Notes under the pieces: model-generated | The model's input: only the letters and a program-made list of their open reading frames with translations | The model's database searches: none | Told to the model about the DNA's origin: nothing | Translations under genes and position numbers: made by a program | From: Tethybacter castelli | Lineage (GTDB): Bacteria; Pseudomonadota; Gammaproteobacteria; Tethybacterales; Tethybacteraceae | Assembly (NCBI GenBank): GCA_036679665.1 | Contig: JAZHEJ010000053.1 | Coordinates: forward strand, 1 to 10,146 | Length of the DNA stretch: 10,146 nt | Reading direction: 5' to 3' | Shown here: positions 7,169 through 10,146 of the stretch, one piece after another | Numbering within the stretch: the first letter of the stretch is position 1 | Layout: each line of letters starts with the position of its first letter

Positions 7169-8215
7169 ATGAGTAATCCATTAACTAAAACTCGCATCGA
7201 GTATCACATATTGCAGTCTTTCCCGGTGACTTGTTTGAATCGCGACGATGTAGGGGCACCTAAGACTGCGATTGTCGGAGGAGCTCTACGCGCGCGAGTT
7301 AGTTCGCAGGCATGGAAAAGACCGGTTCGCTTGGCGCTTCAAGACTTGGGCGTCAAGCTTGCGATGAGAACAAAGAAAGTGGCGCAGATCATTGAAAAAG
7401 GCTGTCTAGAAGCAGGTGCCAATGAAGATAAGGCCAAGGAATGTGGCGATATTATCGCGGGCTATCTTACCAAAGACACCTTGCATTTTTTCACTACACG
7501 AGAGGCTGACGCTTTTGTTGAGCGTGCCAAAGAGCTTGAGTTTGATATCGAAAAACTAAAGCAAAAGAGTATGGAAAAGGAGATTGCCAAAATCTCCAAA
7601 CAGGCGCTAAAACCTGAAATTGATGGGCTTGACATTGCACTATTTGGGAGGATGGTTGCCAAAGCGCCAGAACTCAATATCGAGGCCGCATCATCATTTG
7701 CGCATGCGATTTCAACTCACAAAATCAGCAACGAAGTAGATTTTTTTACTGCTTTAGATGATGAGAAAGATGAGCAAGGCTCTGCCCACATGGGTTCATT
7801 GGAATTCAATTCAGCCACTTATTATAGGTATATAAGCCTTGACTTGGGTCAATTGTGGACATCACTTTCAGGTCAATCAATAGACAATGCGGTCGCATCA
7901 TTTACTAAGGCACTGTTTGAAGCGATTCCAACGGCGCGACAGACTACCCAATCTGGTGCGTCGTTCTGGGATTATGCGAAGGTGTTAGTACGCAAAGGGC
8001 AACGTTTGCAAGCATCATTTGATAAGCCGGTCAAAGCGAAAGGCAATGGCTTTTTGGAGCCGAGCATTGAACACTTAAAGAACGAACTGAAAGCTAAAGA
8101 GGAGATGGCCGGGTCAATGTTTGGCAAAATCGATGAATTTGAAATCGGTAGCGGTAGCGATCTTACTATTGACGATTTGGTTGATAAGCTTGTGAGCCGT
8201 GTTCCAAATGAGTAG
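7169..8215 (+). CDS. casC: Cascade backbone subunit Cas7e (Cse4/CasC)
   Basis: Cas7e forms the six-subunit filament that holds the crRNA spacer. The 348 residues are close to E. coli CasC (363). Diagnostic segments are CLNRDDVGAPKTAIVGGALRAR then RVSSQAWKRPVR (N-terminal RAMP core), DIALFGRMV (about 155-163), FAHAISTHKISNEVDFFTALDD, and DEQGSAHMGSLEFNSATYYRY. These correspond almost position for position to the same blocks in E. coli CasC. The C-terminal GFLEPSIEHLK also matches. A Lys/Glu-rich segment at about 110-145 is probably part of the helical thumb insertion. The start ATG is supported by AGGA at a good distance. The stop lies inside the beginning of cas5e, an 8-bp overlap if cas5e starts at 8208. 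Confidence 0.96.
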   Translation: MSNPLTKTRIEYHILQSFPVTCLNRDDVGAPKTAIVGGALRARVSSQAWKRPVRLALQDLGVKLAMRTKKVAQIIEKGCLEAGANEDKAKECGDIIAGYLTKDTLHFFTTREADAFVERAKELEFDIEKLKQKSMEKEIAKISKQALKPEIDGLDIALFGRMVAKAPELNIEAASSFAHAISTHKISNEVDFFTALDDEKDEQGSAHMGSLEFNSATYYRYISLDLGQLWTSLSGQSIDNAVASFTKALFEAIPTARQTTQSGASFWDYAKVLVRKGQRLQASFDKPVKAKGNGFLEPSIEHLKNELKAKEEMAGSMFGKIDEFEIGSGSDLTIDDLVDKLVSRVPNE

Positions 8216-8915
8216 TAATCCTTATTTGCTATTGTGGTTTGAGGCTCCATTGCAATCATGGGGTTATGACTCCAAGTTTGGAAGAAGAGATACTTTGAAC
8301 TTTCCGACATTTTCTGGAGTATTGGGTTTGATCTGTTGCGCAATGGGCAGAAGCGGCGGACAAGATGAATTTCTGGCGGATTTTTCCGACATGGACATGT
8401 CCGTGGTTGCCTATACGAAATCCAAACAGAATAAAGATCCTTTTCTGCGTGATTTTCATACAGTTGGTAATGGATATGATATACGCGATAAATGGCAAAG
8501 TTTGCTGATTCCGAAAAAAAGCGATGGAAAAAGGCCGGTTGGTTCAGGTTCTAAATTGACTTACAGATATTATTTGCAGAACATGGCGTTTGCCGTTGCG
8601 TTGGAGGTACCCTCTACCCACGCTGATAATGTCGCTGATGCTGTTAAGAGTCCGGTATGGGATCTCTATCTTGGCAGAAAGTGCTGTGTTCCGACAGAAT
8701 TTATTTTTCAAGGCAAGTTTGAAAATGTTGAGGATGCAAAAGCAAAGGCTCAGGAGCTTGCAAAATGTAAGGAGCTAACTGAGGGTTTTCGTGTACTCAA
8801 GGGCGAATATGATGATGGGGAAGTACTTACCCTTAATGACATTCCGATTCGGTTTGGTCAAAATAAGCTATATCGCGACAGAAGGGTAACCAAAATAGAT
8901 ACTGAAATGGAGTGA
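8208..8915 (+). CDS. casD: Cascade subunit Cas5e (CasD)
   Basis: Cas5e binds the 5' handle of the crRNA and caps the Cas7 filament next to Cse1. From ATG 8208 it has 235 residues (E. coli CasD about 224). The N-terminus NPYLLLWFEAPLQSWG is the typical first strand plus P-hexahydrophobic-QxWG signature. It is followed by FGRRDTLNFPTFSGVLGLIC, equivalent to the TRPTGRFPTRSGLLGLL region. LYLGRKCCVPTEFIF near residues 153-167 is the other family block. GTG 8199, three codons upstream, is a possible start, but ATG 8208 gives the family-typical N-terminus. No strong Shine-Dalgarno is seen, and the start lies inside the end of cas7e, suggesting coupling. The gene ends 3 nt before the cas1 start. Confidence 0.93.
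   Translation: MSSNPYLLLWFEAPLQSWGYDSKFGRRDTLNFPTFSGVLGLICCAMGRSGGQDEFLADFSDMDMSVVAYTKSKQNKDPFLRDFHTVGNGYDIRDKWQSLLIPKKSDGKRPVGSGSKLTYRYYLQNMAFAVALEVPSTHADNVADAVKSPVWDLYLGRKCCVPTEFIFQGKFENVEDAKAKAQELAKCKELTEGFRVLKGEYDDGEVLTLNDIPIRFGQNKLYRDRRVTKIDTEME
8909..8912 (+). promoter_or_regulatory. Ribosome binding site supporting the TTG start of cas1
   Basis: GGAG lies 6 nt before TTG 8919. An in-frame TGA at 8916-8918 rules out any earlier start, so this site and the TTG together fix the beginning of cas1. Confidence 0.6.
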
Positions 8916-8918
8916 TGA

Positions 8919-9773
8919 TTGTCTGTTGGAAGTAAGCGTTTACTGATAAAAGTTACTCGCGATACGCTGCCGCAGGTTAAGGACAAATACCCGTTTATTT
9001 ATTTAGAACGCGGTAGGCTTGAAATAGATGATAGCAGTGTTAAATGGATTGACGCGGATGCCAATGTTGTTAGATTACCGATCGCAACTATCAACTGTTT
9101 ACTTTTAGGGCCGGGAACAAGCATAACTCACGAAGCAGTGAAGGTTATGGCCGCGGCGGATTGCGGCCTTTGTTGGGTAGGCCAAGACAGTTTGCTTTTT
9201 TATGCCGCAGGGCAAACTCCCACATCCGATACGCGTAATTTAAAACGGCAGATTAAATTAACTACTGATCCGAAAAAATCAATAGCGATTGCAAGACGTA
9301 TGTTTGCCAGACGGTTTTCAAATGTTGATGTTAAAGATAAAACGTTAAAAGAAATGATGGGAATGGAAGGTTATCGTGTCAGGCAACTATATGAGGAAAA
9401 GGCCAAACATTACCAGGTAGGATGGAGCGGGAGAAGATATATACCTGGAAAATTCAATCTTGGTGATATTACCAATCAGATATTAACATCAGCTAATGCG
9501 GCGTTATATGGAATACTTTCATCTGTTATTCATAGCTTAGGATATTCGCCACATTTAGGTTTCATTCATTCTGGGTCTCCATTACCTTTTGTATATGATA
9601 TGGCAGATCTTTACAAGGAAGAATTGTGTATTGATTTGGCGTTTGAACTAACGCAAAAAATGGCCGGTGAATATGATAAATATAAGGTTGCTGAAGCATT
9701 TGTAAACCGAGTGTTAAAAATGAATTTACTTAAAATTGCGGTAGCGGACATTCAAAATTTATTAGGAGAATAG
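8919..9773 (+). CDS. cas1: CRISPR integrase Cas1 (type I-E)
   Basis: Cas1 is the catalytic subunit of the Cas1-Cas2 integrase that inserts new spacers at the leader-proximal repeat. It has 284 residues. Metal-binding residues are Glu150 (MMGMEGYRVRQ), His217 (LGFIHSGSPLPF) and Asp230, with Asp227 nearby (VYDMADLYK). Spacings of 67 and 13 residues equal those of E. coli Cas1 (Glu141, His208, Asp221), so the active site is complete. The N-terminal beta domain contains GPGTSITHEAVKVM, typical of the I-E subtype, and CGLCWVG. The start is TTG 8919, backed by GGAG 6 nt upstream; the codon just before it is a stop. The stop TAG is one base before the proposed cas2 start, so the two are probably co-translated. 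Confidence 0.96.
   Translation: MSVGSKRLLIKVTRDTLPQVKDKYPFIYLERGRLEIDDSSVKWIDADANVVRLPIATINCLLLGPGTSITHEAVKVMAAADCGLCWVGQDSLLFYAAGQTPTSDTRNLKRQIKLTTDPKKSIAIARRMFARRFSNVDVKDKTLKEMMGMEGYRVRQLYEEKAKHYQVGWSGRRYIPGKFNLGDITNQILTSANAALYGILSSVIHSLGYSPHLGFIHSGSPLPFVYDMADLYKEELCIDLAFELTQKMAGEYDKYKVAEAFVNRVLKMNLLKIAVADIQNLLGE
9764..9768 (+). promoter_or_regulatory. Ribosome binding site deciding the cas2 start
   Basis: AGGAG within the last codons of cas1 lies 6 nt before ATA 9775. That is an ideal spacing for initiation at 9775, too far for efficient use of ATT 9781 (12 nt) and irrelevant to ATG 9823. Confidence 0.55.
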
Positions 9774-9774
9774 A

Positions 9775-10062
9775 ATATTAATTGTCGTTGCAAATGACCT
9801 ACCACCGGCTGTTAGAGGGAGGATGAAACTATGGTTTATAGAGTCAAAACCAAATGTTTTTGTTTCTGGTGTCACTGATCACGTAGCACTAAAGGTAGTT
9901 GAATATCTCCATAAATATTGTCCTCAGAATAGTGGGCTGATGTCGTTTAGATCGATACCTATTCCTCCTGGATACGAGATCAGAGGTGTGGGAGATACAA
10001 AAAAAACTATATGTGAGATTTCTAAGTTACAGTTAGTAGCAGAAAAATTTTTGAAGAAATGA
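9775..10062 (+). CDS. cas2: CRISPR-associated Cas2, type I-E, with a non-ATG start
   Basis: Cas2 is the structural partner of Cas1 in spacer integration; a dimer bridges two Cas1 dimers and sets the spacer length. Read from ATA 9775 the frame gives 95 residues (E. coli Cas2: 94). Its N-terminus, (I/M)LIVVANDLPPAVRGRMKLW, aligns with E. coli LVVVTENVPPRLRGRLAIW, so the first beta strand and PP..RGR motif are present only if translation begins near 9775. Starting at ATG 9823 would remove them and leave 79 residues. The purine-rich GAGGGAGG just before 9823 is the Arg-Gly-Arg coding sequence and abuts that ATG too closely to serve as a normal ribosome site. No ATG, GTG or TTG occurs in this frame between the upstream stop (9763-9765) and 9823, so ATA 9775 (with AGGAG 6 nt before) or ATT 9781 must be used, or a base is wrong. 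Confidence 0.88.
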   Translation: MLIVVANDLPPAVRGRMKLWFIESKPNVFVSGVTDHVALKVVEYLHKYCPQNSGLMSFRSIPIPPGYEIRGVGDTKKTICEISKLQLVAEKFLKK

Positions 10063-10118
10063 ATTTAAGACATAACTATATGTTGTGTGTATTTTGGTTT
10101 TTTTAGCATAATGTTGCT
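10063..10118 (+). promoter_or_regulatory. CRISPR leader with possible array promoter
   Basis: This 56-bp strongly AT-rich stretch lies between the cas2 stop and the first repeat, the expected place and composition for a leader. A candidate promoter is TTGTGT (10083-10088), 18 bp, then CATAAT (10107-10112), which would start transcription at about the first repeat. The -35 is weak. A T7 run at 10098-10104 has no hairpin before it, so it is not a terminator. No clear IHF consensus was found by eye. The leader is short, and the elements that guide Cas1-Cas2 may extend into cas2. Confidence 0.5.
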
Positions 10119-10146
10119 GTCTTCCCCGTGCATACGGGGGTGTTTC
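10119..10146 (+). CRISPR. First CRISPR repeat (28 nt), array continues beyond window
   Basis: Only one repeat is visible, so the call rests on its form and position. It begins GTCTTCCCC, has a perfect 6-bp stem CCCCGT (10124-10129) / ACGGGG (10134-10139) with a GCAT loop, and ends GTGTTTC. The CCCC-stem-GGGG layout in 28-29 nt is the type I-E repeat class and fits Cas6e hairpin recognition. It lies just after cas2 and the AT-rich leader, the standard place. The window ends on its last base, so no spacer can be read and the exact repeat end is uncertain by about one base. Confidence 0.85.

Noticed and set aside
7972..8343. 123-residue minus-strand ORF across the cas7e-cas5e junction
   Set aside because: It overlaps two well-supported genes and its composition is that of a shadow frame.
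9763..9783. Cas1-Cas2 fusion through a +1 frameshift at the cas1 end
   Set aside because: The cas2 frame is open back to 9766, so it is possible in principle, but no slippery sequence is seen. An AGGAG site at ideal spacing to 9775 explains the layout more simply.
9823..10062. cas2 beginning at the first ATG (79 residues)
   Set aside because: This start would delete beta strand 1 and the PP..RGR motif that are clearly encoded in frame upstream, and it has no properly spaced ribosome binding site.
10090..10112. Rho-independent terminator after cas2
   Set aside because: There is a run of seven Ts at 10098-10104 but no GC-rich inverted repeat before it. The region fits a leader better.

Overview
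This window carries an almost complete type I-E CRISPR-Cas locus on the plus strand, next to the 3' part of an unrelated glycoside hydrolase gene. It ends on what looks like the first repeat of the CRISPR array. The organism cannot be named from the sequence. Coding style and gene content suggest a bacterium, plausibly Gram-negative. The hydrolase gene is clearly GC-richer, mainly in its first kilobase, than the cas genes, which fits a horizontally acquired defence island beside a chromosomal sugar-use gene.

Layout. 1-1577: C-terminal part of a GH42 beta-galactosidase, open to the left. Its first 86 bases are a near-exact, in-frame copy of 223-308 and look out of place. 1578-1909: intergenic stretch with a possible 50-residue single-span membrane protein (1726-1878) and a 12-codon mini-ORF (1875-1913) that overlaps the TTG start of cas3. 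1910-10062: cas3, cse1 (casA), cse2 (casB), cas6e (casE), cas7e (casC), cas5e (casD), cas1, cas2. Genes are tightly packed and most junctions overlap, so one polycistronic mRNA is likely. 10063-10118: short AT-rich leader. 10119-10146: a 28-nt repeat with a 6-bp stem.

How it works together. By family knowledge, Cas1-Cas2 insert new spacers at the leader end. Cas6e cuts the array transcript at the repeat hairpin. Cse1, Cse2, Cas7, Cas5 and Cas6e form Cascade around the crRNA. Cas3 is recruited to nick, unwind and degrade the target DNA. The key catalytic residues of Cas3, Cas6e and Cas1 are all visible, so nothing seen here suggests a dead system.

Most useful corrections and oddities: cas2 appears to start at a non-canonical ATA codon at 9775 rather than at the ATG at 9823; cas6e lies between cse2 and cas7e rather than after cas5e as in E. 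coli; and a small membrane protein plus a mini-ORF form an overlapping chain into cas3. I see no wholly new system here.
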